From assembly GCF_019059575.1 (NCBI RefSeq), contig NW_024881673.1, positions 620,001 through 684,000 of the forward strand: a stretch of 64,000 nucleotides of DNA, in the 5' to 3' direction. The notes beneath the pieces are model-generated. The model did no database searches. It was not told where the DNA came from and saw nothing but the letters and a program-made list of their open reading frames with translations. This document shows, one piece after another, positions 32,300 to 44,515 of this stretch (positions are counted from its first letter, which is position 1; each line of letters opens with the position of its first letter). The DNA comes from Amphibalanus amphitrite. Taxonomy: Eukaryota; Arthropoda; Thecostraca; Balanomorpha; Balanidae. A program made the translations under genes and the position numbers.

Positions 32300-35200
32300 T
32301 CGAACATGTCAGTCATCGGCAGCATGTTGATGGTGGTGCCGTCCTATATGATCGCTGGACTCCATCTCTGTGGACTGGGTTGGACCGACAGACCATGTCA
32401 GTCATCGACAGCATGTTGATGATGTTGCCGTCCTATATGATGCGCTATACTCCATCTCTGTGGACTGGGTGGGTCCGACAGAACATGTCAGTCATCGGCA
32501 GCATGTTGATGGTGGTGCCGTCCTATATGATCGCTGTACTCCATCTCTGTGGACTGGGTGGGACCGACAGAACATGTCAGTCATCGGCAGCATGTTGATG
32601 GTGGTGCCGTCCTATATGATCGCTGGACTCCATCTCTGTGGACTGGGTGGGACCGACAGAACATGTCAGTCATCGGCAGCATGTTGATGGTGGTGCCGTC
32701 CTATATGATCGCTGGACTCCATCTCTGTGGACTGGGTGGGACCGACAGAACATGTCAGTCATCGTCAGCATGTTGATGGTGGTGCCGTCCTATATGATCG
32801 CTGGACTCCATCTCTGTGGACTGGGTGGGACCGACAGAACATGTCAGTCATCGGCAGCATGTTGATGGTGGTGCCGTCCTATATGATCGCTGTACTCCAT
32901 CTCTGTGGACTGGGTGGGACCGACAGAACATGTCAGTCATCGGCAGCATGTTGATGGTGGTGCCGTCCTATATGATCGCTGTACTCCATCTCTGTGGACT
33001 GGGTGGGACCGACAGAACATGTCAGTCATCGGCAGCATGTTGATGGTGGTGCCGTCCTATATGATCGCTGTACTCCATCTCTGTGGACTGGGTGGGACCG
33101 ACAGAACATGTCAGTCATCGGCAGCATGCTGATGGTGGTGCCGTCCTATATGATCGCTGGACTCCATCTCTGTGGACTGGGTGGGTCCGACAGAACATGT
33201 CAGTCATCGGCAGCATGTTGATGGTGGTGCCGTCCTATATGATCGCTGGACTCCATCTCTGTGGACTGGGTGGGACCGACAGAACATGTCAGTCATCGGC
33301 AGCATGTTGATGGTGGTGCCGTCCTATATGATCGCTGGACTCCATCTCTGTGGACTGGGTGGGACCGACAGGACATGTCAGTCATCGGCAGCATGTTGAT
33401 GGTGGTGCCGTCCTATATAATCGCTGTACTCCATCTCTGTGGACTGGGTGGGACCGACAGAACATGTCAGTCATCGGCAGCATGTTGATGGTGGTGCCGT
33501 CCTATATGATCGCTGTACTCCATCTCTGTGGACTGGGTGGGACCGTCAGAACATGTCAGTCATCGGCATCATGTTGATGGTGGTGCCGTCCTATATGATC
33601 GCTATACTCCATCTCTGTGGACTGGGTGGGTCCGACAGAACATGTCAGTCATCGGCAGCATGTTGATGGTGGTGCCGTCCTATATAATCGCTGTACTCCA
33701 TCTCTGTGGACTGGGTGGGACCGACAGAACATGTCAGTCATCGGCAGCATGTTGATGGTGGTGCCGTCCTATATGATCGCTGTACTCCATCTCTGTGGAC
33801 TGGGTGGGACCGACAGAACATGTCAGTCATCGGCAGCATGTTGATGGTGGTGCCGTCCTATATGATCGCTGTACTCCATCTCTGTGGACTGGGTGGGACC
33901 GACAGAACATGTCAGTCATCGGCAGCATGTTGATGGTGGTGCCGTCCTATATGATCGCTGGACTCCATCTCTGTGGACTGGGTGGGACCGACAGAACATG
34001 TCAGTCATCGGCAGCATGTTGATGGTGGTGCCGTCCTATATGATCGCTGTACTCCATCTCTGTGGACTGGGTGGGACCGACAGAACATGTCAGTCATCGG
34101 CAGCATGTTGATGGTGGTGCCGTCCTATATGATCGCTGTACTCCATCTCTGTGGACTGGGTGGGACCGACAGAACATGTCAGTCATCGGCAGCATGTTGA
34201 TGGTGGTGCCGTCCTATATGATCGCTGGACTCCATCTCTGTAGACTGGGTGGGACCGACAGAACATGTCAGTCATCGGCAGCATGTTGATGGTGGTGCCG
34301 TCCTATATGATCGCTGTACTCCATCTCTGTGGACTGGGTGGGACCGACAGAACATGTCAGTCATCGGCAGCATGTTGATGGTGGTGCCGTCCTATATGAT
34401 CGCTGTACTCCATCTCTGTGGACTGGGTGGGACCGACAGAACATGTCAGTCATCGGCAGCATGTTGATGGTGGTGCCGTCCTATATGATCGCTGGACTCC
34501 ATCTCTGTGGACTGGGTGGGACCGACAGAACATGTCAGTCATCGGCAGCATGTTGATGGTGGTGCCGTCCTATATGATCGCTGTACTCCATCTCTGTGGA
34601 CTGGGTGGGACCGACAGAACATGTCAGTCATCGGCAGCATGTTGATGGTGGTGCCGTCCTATATGATCGCTGGACTCCATCTCTGTGGACTGGGTGGGAC
34701 CGTCAGAACATGTCAGTCATCGGCAGCATGTTGATGGTGGTGCCGTCCTATATGATCGCTGTACTCCATCTCTGTGGACTGGGTGGGACCGACAGAACAT
34801 GTCAGTCATCGGCAGCATGTTGATGGTGGTGCCGTCCTATATGATCGCTGTACTCCATCTCTGTGGACTGGGTGGGACCGACAGAACATGTCAGTCATCG
34901 GCAGCATGTTGATGGTGGTGCCGTCCTATATGATCGCTGGACTCCATCTCTGTGGACTGGGTGGGACCGACAGAACATGTCAGTCATCGGCAGCATGTTG
35001 ATGGTGGTGCCGTCCTATATGATCGCTGTACTCCATCTCTGTGGACTGGGTGGGACCGACAGAACATGTCAGTCATCGGCAGCATGTTGATGGTGGTGCC
35101 GTCCTATATGATCGCTGGACTCCATCTCTGTGGACTGGGTGGGACCGTCAGAACATGTCAGTCATCGGCAGCATGTTGATGGTGGTGCCGTCCTATATGA

Positions 35201-38200
35201 TCGCTGGACTCCATCTCTGTGGACTGGGTGGGACCGTCAGAACATGTCAGTCATCGGCAGCATGTTGATGGTGGTGCCGTCCTATATGATCGCTGGACTC
35301 CATCTCTGTGGACTGGGTGGGACCGTCAGAACATGTCAGTCATCGGCAGCATGTTGATGGTGGTGCCGTCCTATATGATCGCTGGACTCCATCTCTGTGG
35401 ACTGGGTGGGACCGTCAGAACATGTCAGTCATCGGCAGCATGTTGATGGTGGTGCCGTCCTATATGATCGCTGTACTCCATCTCTGTGGACTGGGTGGGA
35501 CCGTCAGAACATGTCAGTCATCGGCAGCATGTTGATGGTGGTGCCGTCCTATATGATCGCTGTACTCCATCTCTGTGGACTGGGTGGGACCGTCAGAACA
35601 TGTCAGTCATCGGCAGCATGTTGATGGTGGTGCCGTCCTATATGATCGCTGGACTCCATCTCTGTGGACTGGGTGGGACCGACAGAACATGGCAGTCATC
35701 GGCAGCATGTTGATGGTGGTGCCGTCCTATATGATCGCTGTACTCCATCTCTGTGGACTGGGTGGGACCGTCAGAACATGTCAGTCATCGACAGCATGTT
35801 GATGGTGGTGCCGTCCTATATGATCGCTGTACTCCATCTCTGTGGACTGGGTGGGACCGTCAGAACATGTTAGTCATCGGCAGCATGTTGATGGTGGTGC
35901 CGTCCTATATGATCGCTGTACTCCATCTCTGTGGACTGGGTGGGACCGACAGAACATATCAGTCATCGGCAGCATGTTGATGGTGGTGCCGTCCTATATG
36001 ATCGCTGTACTCCATCTCTGTGGACTGGGTGGGACCGACAGAACATGTCAGTCATCGGCAGCATGTTGATGGTGGTGCCGTCCTATATGATCGCTGGACT
36101 CCATCTCTGTGGACTGGGTGGGACCGACAGAACATGTCAGTCATCGGCAGCATGTTGATGGTGGTGCCGTCCTATATGATCGCTGTACTCCATCTCTGTG
36201 GACTGGGTGGTGCCGACAGAACATGTCAGTCATCGGCAGCATGTTGATGGTGGTGCCGTCCTATATGATCGCTGTACTCCATCTCTGTGGACTGGGTGGG
36301 TCCGACAGAACATGTCAGTCATCGGCAGCATGTTGATGGTGGTGCCGTCCTATATGATCGCTCTACTCCATCTCTGTGGACTGGGTGGGACCGACAGAAC
36401 ATGTCAGTCATCGGCAGCATGTTGATGGTGGTGCCGTCCTATATGATCGCTGGACTCCATCTCTGTGGACTGGGTGGGACCGACAGAACATGTCAGTCAT
36501 CGGCAGCATGTTGATGGTGGTGCCGTCCTATATGATCGCTGTACTCCATCTCTGTGGACTGGGTGGGACCGACAGAACATGTCAGTCATCGGCAGCATGT
36601 TGATGGTGGTGCCGTCCTATATGATCGCTGTACTCCATCTCTGTGGACTGGGTGGGACCGACAGAACATGTCAGTCATCGGCAGCATGTTGATGGTGGTG
36701 CCGTCCTATATGATCGCTGTACTCCATCTCTGTGGACTGGGTGGGACCGACAGAACATGTCAGTCATCGGCAGCATGTTGATGGTGGTGCCGTCCTATAT
36801 GATCGCTGGACTCCATCTCTGTGGACTGGGTGGGACCGACAGAACATGTCAGTCATCGGCAGCATGTTGATGGTGGTGCCGTCCTATATGATCGCTGTAC
36901 TCCATCTCTGTGGACTGGGTGGGACCGACAGAACATGTCAGTCATCGGCAGCATGTTGATGGTGGTGCCGTCCTATATGATCGCTGGACTCCATCTCTGT
37001 GGACTGGGTGGGACCGACAGAACATGTCAGTCATCGGCAGCATGTTGATGGTGGTGCCGTCCTATATGATTGCTGTACTCCATCTCTGTGGACTGGGTGG
37101 GACCGACAGAACATGTCAGTCATCGGCAGCATGTTGATGGTGGTGCCGTCCTATATGATCGCTGTACTCCATCTCTGTGGACTGGGTGGGACCGACAGAA
37201 CATGTCAGTCATCGGCAGCATGTTGATGGTGGTGCCGTCCTATATGATCGCAGTACTCCATCTCTGTGGACTGGGTGGGACCGACAGAACATGTCAGTCA
37301 TCGGCAGCATGTTGATGGTGGTGCCGTCCTATATGATCGCTGTACTCCATCTCTGTGGACTGGGTGGGACCGACAGAACATGTCAGTCATCGGCAGCATG
37401 TTGATGGTGGTGCCGTCCTATATGATCGCTGTACTCCATCTCTGTGGACTGGGTGGGACCGACAGAACATGTCAGTCATCGGCAGCATGTTGATGGTGGT
37501 GCCGTCCTATATGATCGCTGTACTCCATCTCTGTGGACTGGGTGGGACCGACAGAACATGTCAGTCATCGGCAGCATGTTGATGGTGGTGCCGTCCTATA
37601 TGATCGCTGTACTCCATCTCTGTGGACTGGGTGGGACCGACAGAACATGTCAGTCATCGGCAGCATGTTGATGGTGGTGCCGTCCTATATGATCGCTGTA
37701 CTCCATCTCTGTGGACTGGGTGGGACCGACAGAACATGTCAGTCATCGGCAGCATGTTGATGGTGGTGCCGTCCTATATGATCGCTGTACTCCATCTCTG
37801 TGGACTGGGTGGGACCGACAGAACATGTCAGTCATCGGCAGCATGTTGATGGTGGTGCCGTCCTATATGATCGCTGGACTCCATCTCTGTGGACTGGGTG
37901 GGACCGACAGAACATGTCAGTCATCGGCAGCATGTTGATGGTGGTGCCGTCCTATATGATCGCTGTACTCCATCTCTGTGGACTGGGTGGGACCGACAGA
38001 ACATGTCAGTCATCGGCAGCATGTTGATGGTGGTGCCGTCCTATATGATCGCTGGACTCCATCTCTGTGGACTGGGTGGGACCGACAGAACATGTCAGTC
38101 ATCGGCAGCATGTTGATGGTGGTGCCGTCCTATATGATCGCAGTACTCCATCTCTGTGGACTGGGTGGGACCGACAGAAAATGTCAGTCATCGGCAGCAT

Positions 38201-38355
38201 GTTGATGGTGGTGCCGTCCTATATGATCGCAGTACTCCATCTCTGTGGACTGGGTGGGACCGACAGAAAATGTCAGTCATCGGCAGCATGTTGATGGTGG
38301 TGCCGTCCTATATGATCGCTGGACTCCATCTCTGTGGACTGGGTGGGACCGACAG
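32300..38355 (+). repeat. 89-bp satellite array A3, about 68 monomers
   Basis: Monomers are markedly more uniform than in A1. Two main variants alternate at one site (GCTGTACTCC or GCTGGACTCC). The GACCGTCAG variant clusters in consecutive monomers from about 35150 to 35610. A GATCGCAGTACTCC variant clusters near the right end. One 90-bp GATGCGCT monomer lies near 32440. The array ends inside GGGACCGACAG at about 38355. Confidence 0.98.
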
Positions 38356-38586
38356 TTCCGTCGGAGCGGCTGGCTGCGGACGGACCACCACCGACCCTGT
38401 TATCAGTGAACTATCGCGGTATCGGGTGGGCCTCTCAGCCAGGTTCACCAGGGGGGAGGGGAGGTAGTTGATCACACTAGGTTGTCTCGGAAAGTAGGAA
38501 AGGCAGAAAGACGCTGTAAAAAGGAATAGATATCTTGCTGTAAGATATTTCAGAATAATTACCACGGGCCGGACCGGTGCTCGTCG
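38356..38586. other. Short flank right of the satellite
   Basis: Unassigned, GC-rich at first (GGAGCGGCTGGCTGCGG). It separates the array from the next TTAA-type element. Confidence 0.3.
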
Positions 38587-38875
38587 TTAACTGAGCCGGG
38601 CCCTTGGGGGGGGGGGGTGTTTGAACACACCCCCCTCTTCTAACTCGGCTCCTGAGCCACGTAGCGACCTGCGGTACGCAGTATTCTAAAACGCCCAAAT
38701 CAGTATAAAATACGTTCGTCATTTCGAAGCCAGGTCGAAGGTGCAGGCCACCAGTGGCCATCAAAAGTAAAATGTTGCGATTTGCGAATTTAAACTTTTT
38801 CAACACGAACACATTAGCTCGGGGACGAATATAGGTGCAGCACCGCAGCAAAGCGCATTCGATAGCCCTTTCTTT
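38587..38875 (+). mobile_element. Left fragment of a TTAA element, core GTGTTTGAACAC
   Basis: TTAA at 38587-38590 is followed by CTGAGCCGGGCCCTTGGG, a G-run, GTGTTTGAACACAC and ACTCGGCTCCTGAGCCACG. This matches the left 300 bp of the element at 52081. It is interrupted near 38876 by another TTAA-type left end. Confidence 0.65.
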
Positions 38876-39061
38876 TACCCGACGGCCGCTGGGCCTCCGG
38901 GTTGCGTATTCGCCAATTGTATTACACGAATCGGCCCATCAACTAGCGACATCTCTAGTGCGACGTCATAGCCATCCGCCGCGACAATGCATGCATTGAG
39001 GCTAGATTTGAGTTGAGACTATTTTTGCATTGTACATGGCTATCAGACATGTATGTGTCGC

Positions 39062-39132
39062 CGTGGCCGAGTGGTTAGAGTCTCAGTGTGATGGACGACA
39101 GGTCGGTGGATCGATTCTTGCTTCAGCGGTTC
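39062..39132 (+). ncRNA. tRNA-like sequence in the left end of the MULE
   Basis: CGCCGTGGCCGAGTGGTTAG has a good box A. The second half, GGTGGATCGATTC, is a weakened box B. Stems do not close well, so it is probably a tRNA pseudogene captured by, or part of, the inverted end. Confidence 0.45.
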
Positions 39133-40121
39133 TTTTCTCTTAAAAAGAAGTCGGTCGTAGACGCGCATTTTTGGCCCCTACGTTCGCACGCCAATATCGT
39201 ACGCCCAATAAATCTCTGACAAGTGTTCATCTGATTAAGGAATAAGTTGCAAAAGAACTGCAGTTGCAGTCTATACCTGAACTACCAATTTTGTTACGGC
39301 ACTGTCGATATTCGTCAAAGTCGGAAGAGCTATTATGAAACACACTCGAATGACAACGGATTCCTGTATTATTTCATCGATCAGATAAGGCATGTATAGA
39401 GATAAATTGATGACAGCCCGCCGTGAGCATGCAACTTAACAACCAGTCCCAAGTTATCTTCATAAACGTCTAATATAAATCTTTTGACTTTAACTAGATT
39501 CCAAGTAAGAGGACTTAGGTATCCCCCTGGCGGCTGAAATGTAAAAGTTATAGTTAGGGCATAGCTCCTATAGATGACGCTCTGACGGCTGGAAACTGAT
39601 TATCTCGTCCCGTGATTACGCTAACAGCTATGCCGAACTTTTTTTGTGCATGGTGATTCTTACACGAAAAGCTATCTAATAGCCTGCTTACCAGCGTGCG
39701 ATTTTTACTTTTCATCTTAGGTTTCGCTACTTTTAGGTACTTTACCTTGCCAAGTGCCCACCTACTTTCAAAAGGTCAGCGCCGCCCCTGTCAATGCTGC
39801 GTGCGATCACCCATTGGCAGTGAGAAATATTGATCAATGAATGGCCATCGCCCAGCACCATTTGTCTTTCCATTGGCTCCGTTCGCATAGTATGCACTAT
39901 GCATTAGTGATGTCAATCACAGAAAATCAGAACACCGCTCCCAAACCAAATACAAACAAAGACCATTGGAAAATACCGAAACCGAACCAATCGGTTGGAC
40001 TGCAAATATCTATCTTATGCAACATATTCATTAGAAGAATGCCTACGTCTGATTTCTTAGTTGCACGCCGTTACAAATGTATAAAAAACGCACAATGACA
40101 GATGACACGAAAATCGAAGTC

Positions 40122-40192
40122 GCCGAGTGGATTCGAACCACCTACCTCTGAATCACCATTCCGAGACTCTAACCACTTCGCCACGGCGATAA
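40122..40192 (-). ncRNA. tRNA-like sequence in the right end of the MULE
   Basis: On the minus strand it reads TCGCCGTGGCGAAGTGGTTA, later GGTGGTTCGAATCCAC, and ends TCGGCGA. The acceptor stem pairs at 6 of 7 positions, and the T arm GTGG-TTCGAAT-CCAC is perfect. The anticodon arm is doubtful. The first 30 bases match the copy at 39062 in inverted orientation. Confidence 0.5.
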
Positions 40193-40463
40193 TGTACCCC
40201 ATGTAGCTTAAATGTCAATAAGTTAAAACCTAGCTTCAATAGACGCCACCAGGGCGAGGACCGAAAGTATGACGCCACGCTGACGTCACTCAGGAGGCAA
40301 GCTATTGGTTGGCCGATTCGTGTAATACAATTGGCGAATACGCCTCCGGGTTACCCGTCGTCCGCTGGGGGGGGGGGGGCGGCAGTTGCCCCCCTTTACT
40401 TCTCCAACGATATCGTTGCAACGCAGAAAGATAGAGAAACCGGAAACTTTGCACTCATATGTC

Positions 40464-42434
40464 TTAACCCGCGAGTTGCTGGGGGGGGGGGGGGCGTTAA
40501 ACGCCCCCACTTTTTTTCGCCGGGCCATAGCATAAAAATGGCGCACCGCAGGCGCCAAAGTTTGGATACCTGTAGGGAATTGATTGAAGTTTATTGTGAC
40601 AAAGTTTAAAAAAATCAATCGGAAAATTTTTGAGATATCGAGGTTTTAGTGACGTCATGAATTCTGAGTTTTCGACCAAAAACGGCATATGTTCAAAAAA
40701 TCATAAAATCACAGAATAGACATACAGACATACCTACCGTAAACGCCATTAGACTGCCAATACCATGAACAATCAAATGGCTATCTTCGATTGTTTATTA
40801 TCGTTCCGCATTTTCCAAAATCTTGAACTGAATCTTGGCAATTTCTCGTGACTACTTCACGACCATGATAAATGCATTTCTTAACCCTCGCCCTGGCAGG
40901 GCATTTTTCATAACACGGCCTGGCAGGGGGGGGGGGGGTCGATGCGACCCCCCCCCTCGCGATTGGCTCCTATGGCACCTAGAAACACCAAATTCGGTAG
41001 GTAGGTGGGCCCCCTGGAGTTCTCGCCCCTGTGCAAATTTGGTTGCTCTAGGTCAATATTTAGGGGGGTTTTGGGGGGTATAAATGTAAAAATTTCGCTA
41101 AAAACAGATCAAAAGTTTTTCGCTTATAACTTTTGATCTAATTAAGATAAAGCAAAAAGAAAAGCACCAGTGAACTCAGCACGTCAAGGCGCGTCGAATG
41201 ATATACTTTTTATCTTGCTTAAGTGTACATAAAGTTTTTCTTAAATTTTAAGTAAACTTAAATTAATAAATTAAGTTAAAGTTAACCAAATTGCATCATA
41301 TCGCATATCATTCGATTCGACTGATCACCAGGAACACAATGGTACCATTTTTTAAGCTCTAGCGTCATTATGTGCCAAGTTATTGGCAAAAACGTCATTT
41401 GACCTCAGTTGACCTCATTTGACCTGACCCATGGATAAGTACACCAAACAAAGAAGCACCAAGTGACCTGCTGTTGAGTACTGTGGTTTCAAAGCACAAA
41501 AGTGATAGAACGAAGCGGATATCTCCAGTATTTTCCGAATTTAGTATTTTCCCATAGGCTTAACATTACGACGTAATGACCTCTAACTGACCTCAGGTCA
41601 GTGACCTCAAAAAACCCGAACTATATGTTATACAACTCGGTGAACTTAGCACATCCTGAAAGTTTGAAGGAAATCAGTGCAAAACTGTGAGTTGGACAGG
41701 TGCAAAAAGAAATTTGAAATTTGACCATGACCTTGTACCGGTTTTTCTGACCTGGTGACCTGACCTAAGGTCACCCGGACCTGAAATTTTCAGGTCATAT
41801 GTAAAAAGGTTGCCCCATAGGCTGTGCCAAATTTGGCGGCGCTGCGCGCCGCCGTTTTTACGCTATCTTCGAAAAACCTTAGGGGGGGGTCGCATCGACC
41901 CCCCCTGCCAGGGCGAGGGTTAAATTGAACTTTTTGAGCCAAACACGTACACATATGATAAAATGAATGTCACCATCGTGTTCTACGCCCCAAATTACCC
42001 ATAAAACATGTGTCACAGGCTGCGAATATCAGTTTTGATTTTCGAGGATATGTGCCTACCGGGTTGACCTGACCTTGACCCTGACCTATGCTTGACTGAC
42101 CCCTACATGGAGGTGACACTCTTGTAGGCCTTATATGATGGATTGTGCACCGTTTTGACAGAGTTTATGACGAGAGGCGCCCATTGCGAAGTCCTGAAGT
42201 CCATGCTACTGAAAGCCCGATTTCAGGTGTTTGACCTGACCTTGACCCGACCTGTGACCTTAAAATTCAACTTTAAAGTACTCATCTGAAGTGTCTCGTC
42301 GCGTTTTTTTTCGTTTGCCGCCTCGTGCGTTTCGCTGCGCCTATTGGTTCTCGAGTTATCGGCTGGGGGCGTTTAACCCCCCCCCCCCCAGCAAACGGTG
42401 GGTGGCGAAATACCCCAGCAACTGCCGGGTTTAA
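40464..42434 (+). mobile_element. TTAA element, core CGTTAAACG, split by a nested element
   Basis: Left: TTAACCCGCGAGTTGCTGGG. Right: CCCCAGCAACTGCCGGGT then TTAA (42431-42434, one extra T). Without the nested 40881-41923 copy it is 928 bp, like its relatives at 22670 and 30415. The nested insertion is at CATTTC-TTAA-ATTGAAC, which both relatives keep intact. Confidence 0.93.
40881..41923 (-). mobile_element. TTAA element, core TCGATGCGA, nested copy
   Basis: It spans 1,039 bp plus TTAA (40881-40884, 41920-41923), the same length as the copy at 6854-7896 and near-identical. The doubled tag CTGGCAGGG is at the left. It inserted into the element 40464-42434. Confidence 0.95.
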
Positions 42435-42948
42435 TAGCTAGCCGATGTTGTGTCCAAATTTGGTGTTGATTCCATTTGCAATGACGATACAGTGACATCA
42501 GAAGTCAAAGGCGTTTCCTAGTTTCCTCACGATATATCCGACATATGATATCAACTTATATGTAGAACGACTGATCACTCGTCAGGAACTAGTTGAAAGT
42601 GTACCAAGATGTGTCAGGATGACAGCAGGTGCTGTTTGGTTCATTTGCTGTTGCGTTTCATGCTCAGCGACATCAGAAATGTTCCATATAGGAGGGCGAC
42701 AGCAGTTTATGACGCCAGCACTGCGACGTCATCCTCAGTGCTAAAACCACTAAATTGTCATCAAATATCTGAATCTGAATAATACCTTAGGTCTATTCAG
42801 ACGGCAGACCTAGACCTAGGTCTATTCAGACATCTTGAATAAATGTGAATACACCTTAGGTGTTTGTATCGCTCTTCCATGTCTATCAGAAACTATTGCC
42901 AAAAAGCTGATGGGGACCTTTCAGGGCCTTGGATGACCTCGGGGACAT
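42435..42948. other. Unassigned interval with a short palindromic stretch
   Basis: AGACCTAGACCTAGGTCT and nearby GTCTATTCAGAC repeats (42790-42830) form small palindromes. From about 42900 the text resembles the decayed TTAA-type element that continues after the hairpin. Confidence 0.35.
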
Positions 42949-43110
42949 ACACCTTTTTGCACTCAAAATAGGCATCTTTTCATTCAATTTCGGCGAATTG
43001 CATTCAATTTCAGCGATCTCTCTATTCGAAGCAAATGAGAGATCGCTAAAATTGAATGCAATTCGCCGAAATTGAATGAAAAGATGCCTATTTTGAGTGC
43101 AAAAAGGTGT
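42949..43110. mobile_element. Near-perfect hairpin, 74-bp arms and 14-bp loop (fold-back MITE)
   Basis: Left arm 42949-43022 (ACACCTTTTTGCACTC to GCGATCTCTC) and right arm 43037-43110 are reverse complements with one mismatch. The loop is TATTCGAAGCAAAT. No clear target duplication was found. It sits within a decayed TGACCT-type element. Confidence 0.9.
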
Positions 43111-43552
43111 AATAAGGGATGACAGACCTGCACATTGTCTATTCAGTATGTCAAGTGTACTTACCTGTATCCCGATGTTTGAGAGTGTCTAGAATGGCGT
43201 TCGTCCAAAAGTGACGCCATTGAACTATTAGGTATTTTTCTTCCATTGACTGATAATGGAGAGTTTGTGAAATTGACCCGACCGTTGATCATCGATACCG
43301 ATATTCCGATATGTAAATTTGTATAGATACTACTACTCTTGTCAATAGCTGAGAGTTTTAAAGCGATCGTTCAGTCGATGAAGCCATGACGAGCTCTCTA
43401 ACTTTGTACGGCCGTAGAAAGCTCCATCACAGCTTTTTTTCTGAGGTGAGGCAACTTAGCGTCACCCGGTGACCTGGCCTTAGGCGACCTGGGTCTGGAA
43501 TTCTCACAACTTGGGCGGAAAAGATGGATGAATTGGTGTACACGAAAAAGCG
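43111..43552. mobile_element. Decayed piece of a TTAA-type element
   Basis: GTGTCTAGAATGGCG, TTGACTGATAATGG, AAAGCGATCGTTCAGTCG and GTGAGGCAACTTAGCG-TCACC align in order with 52850-53160 of the element at 52081. Ends are lost. Confidence 0.5.
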
Positions 43553-43792
43553 TTGCTCTGCGCCGTCGTTTTTTATATATCTGCTAAAATCGCAGGGAGT
43601 TGGGCTGCCAAAACCCCCGGGCCCAGCGCGGTTGAGGATCATTTTTCGATCTCGTCTTCCAATCCGTCATTAGTAGTCATCTCGTCTCCCAATCCACCAC
43701 CAGTCGTCATCCCGTCTCCCAACCCGTCACCAGTGTCACCGCCAACAGCACCGGATGAACGGCAGTCAACGATAAGAACTGACCGATAGAGA
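43553..43792 (+). other. Short open frame with four Ser-Pro-Asn-Pro repeats
   Basis: A 78-residue frame contains SSPNPPPVVIPSPNPSPV, coded by a 24-bp repeat (TCGTCTCCCAATCC variants). It has no domain and ends near a short GA microsatellite. It could be a protein remnant or just a minisatellite. Confidence 0.25.
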
Positions 43793-44310
43793 GAGAGAGA
43801 CTGCATGGGTGTAGGAGCGCCAAAAATATTGGTGAAGGATGTCACCTAAACCTTCGGAGAGGGTGCAGGACCTTACCGCAGTGGAGGGGGGGGGATTTCG
43901 CCAACTCCTGTTTTTTTTTCTCGCAAATGTCTCACGCCAATCGCCATTATCATCTAATTAACGTCAACTTTTCAGTACACGTCTAAAATTGAATTTTTAG
44001 GTATCCAAGCATACCTTTGGATACCTACCAAAGGTATCCACCATCCAAGCATACCTTTGGAACCTAAAGGTATGCTCCACTGCATTTTTTCGTGACCAAA
44101 GTCTTACAACTTTCCCACGAGTAAAAACAAGCCAATTTATTTCGATATTCACGGCATTTACTGAGACGCATTTACACGTTTACCAACTTCAATACAGTTT
44201 TCGGCTTTACCATATGGTGGAGTATCTCTTTAGTATTGGCACGAGCGTTCGGAAAATGTTGGTATATGCTTTCGCCCCGCTCAGACTGTAATGCTTTAGG
44301 TATCTGGGAA
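43793..44310. other. Unassigned interval with short repeats
   Basis: GCATGGGTGTAGGAGCG at about 43803 matches the hAT-like left end seen at 24425. A G-run and GATTTCGCC near 43885-43910 look like a decayed hairpin end. AGCATACCTTTGG repeats near 44008 and 44047. Confidence 0.35.
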
Positions 44311-44515
44311 TATATATTCCCGACCGGGGCTGGGAAAATGCGTTTTATTCACCGAGGTTTTTGTGCGGAGGACCGAGTGCCGGTAGGCACAAGGTCCGTA
44401 GCAAAAAACCGAGGTGAATAAAACTGCATTTTCACAGCCCAAGGTTGGGAAGAGATTTACCACATGCCGGTACCGGCGCAACAGTTAATATCATATTCAT
44501 TTGATATTTTACACT

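Larger units (their letters stand above)
38904..40343. mobile_element. Mutator-like non-autonomous element (9-bp target duplication)
   Basis: Inverted ends starting GCGTATTCGCCAATTG match exactly for about 33 bp and then imperfectly for tens of bp further. The exact 9-bp repeat CTCCGGGTT flanks them (38895-38903, 40344-40352). Length is 1,440 bp. A 9-bp duplication and long inverted ends indicate the MULE group. There is no transposase: a plus-strand frame at 39841-40098 has no recognisable domain. tRNA-like sequences lie inside both ends. Confidence 0.85.
38876..40463 (+). mobile_element. Left end of a TTAA-type element with core GGCAGTTGCC, interrupted by a MULE
   Basis: TTACCCGACGGCCGCTGGG at 38876 and ACCCGTCGTCCGCTGGGG at 40353 are the two tags of a doubled ('long') end. 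They are followed by G-run, CGGCAGTTGCC and C-run. The Mutator-like element 38904-40343 lies between the tags. About 110 bp of interior follows before the next insertion at 40464. No right end was found. Confidence 0.5.

Noticed and set aside
12506..38355. CRISPR-like array
   Set aside because: The repeats are contiguous 89-bp monomers with no unique spacers, in a eukaryotic transposon-rich context without cas genes.
12576..38467. Dozens of 75-residue open frames with an MDWVGPTEHVSHRQHVDGG-type start
   Set aside because: The 89-bp period shifts frame every monomer and a stop recurs every third monomer. The frames are an arithmetic consequence of the satellite and overlap each other.
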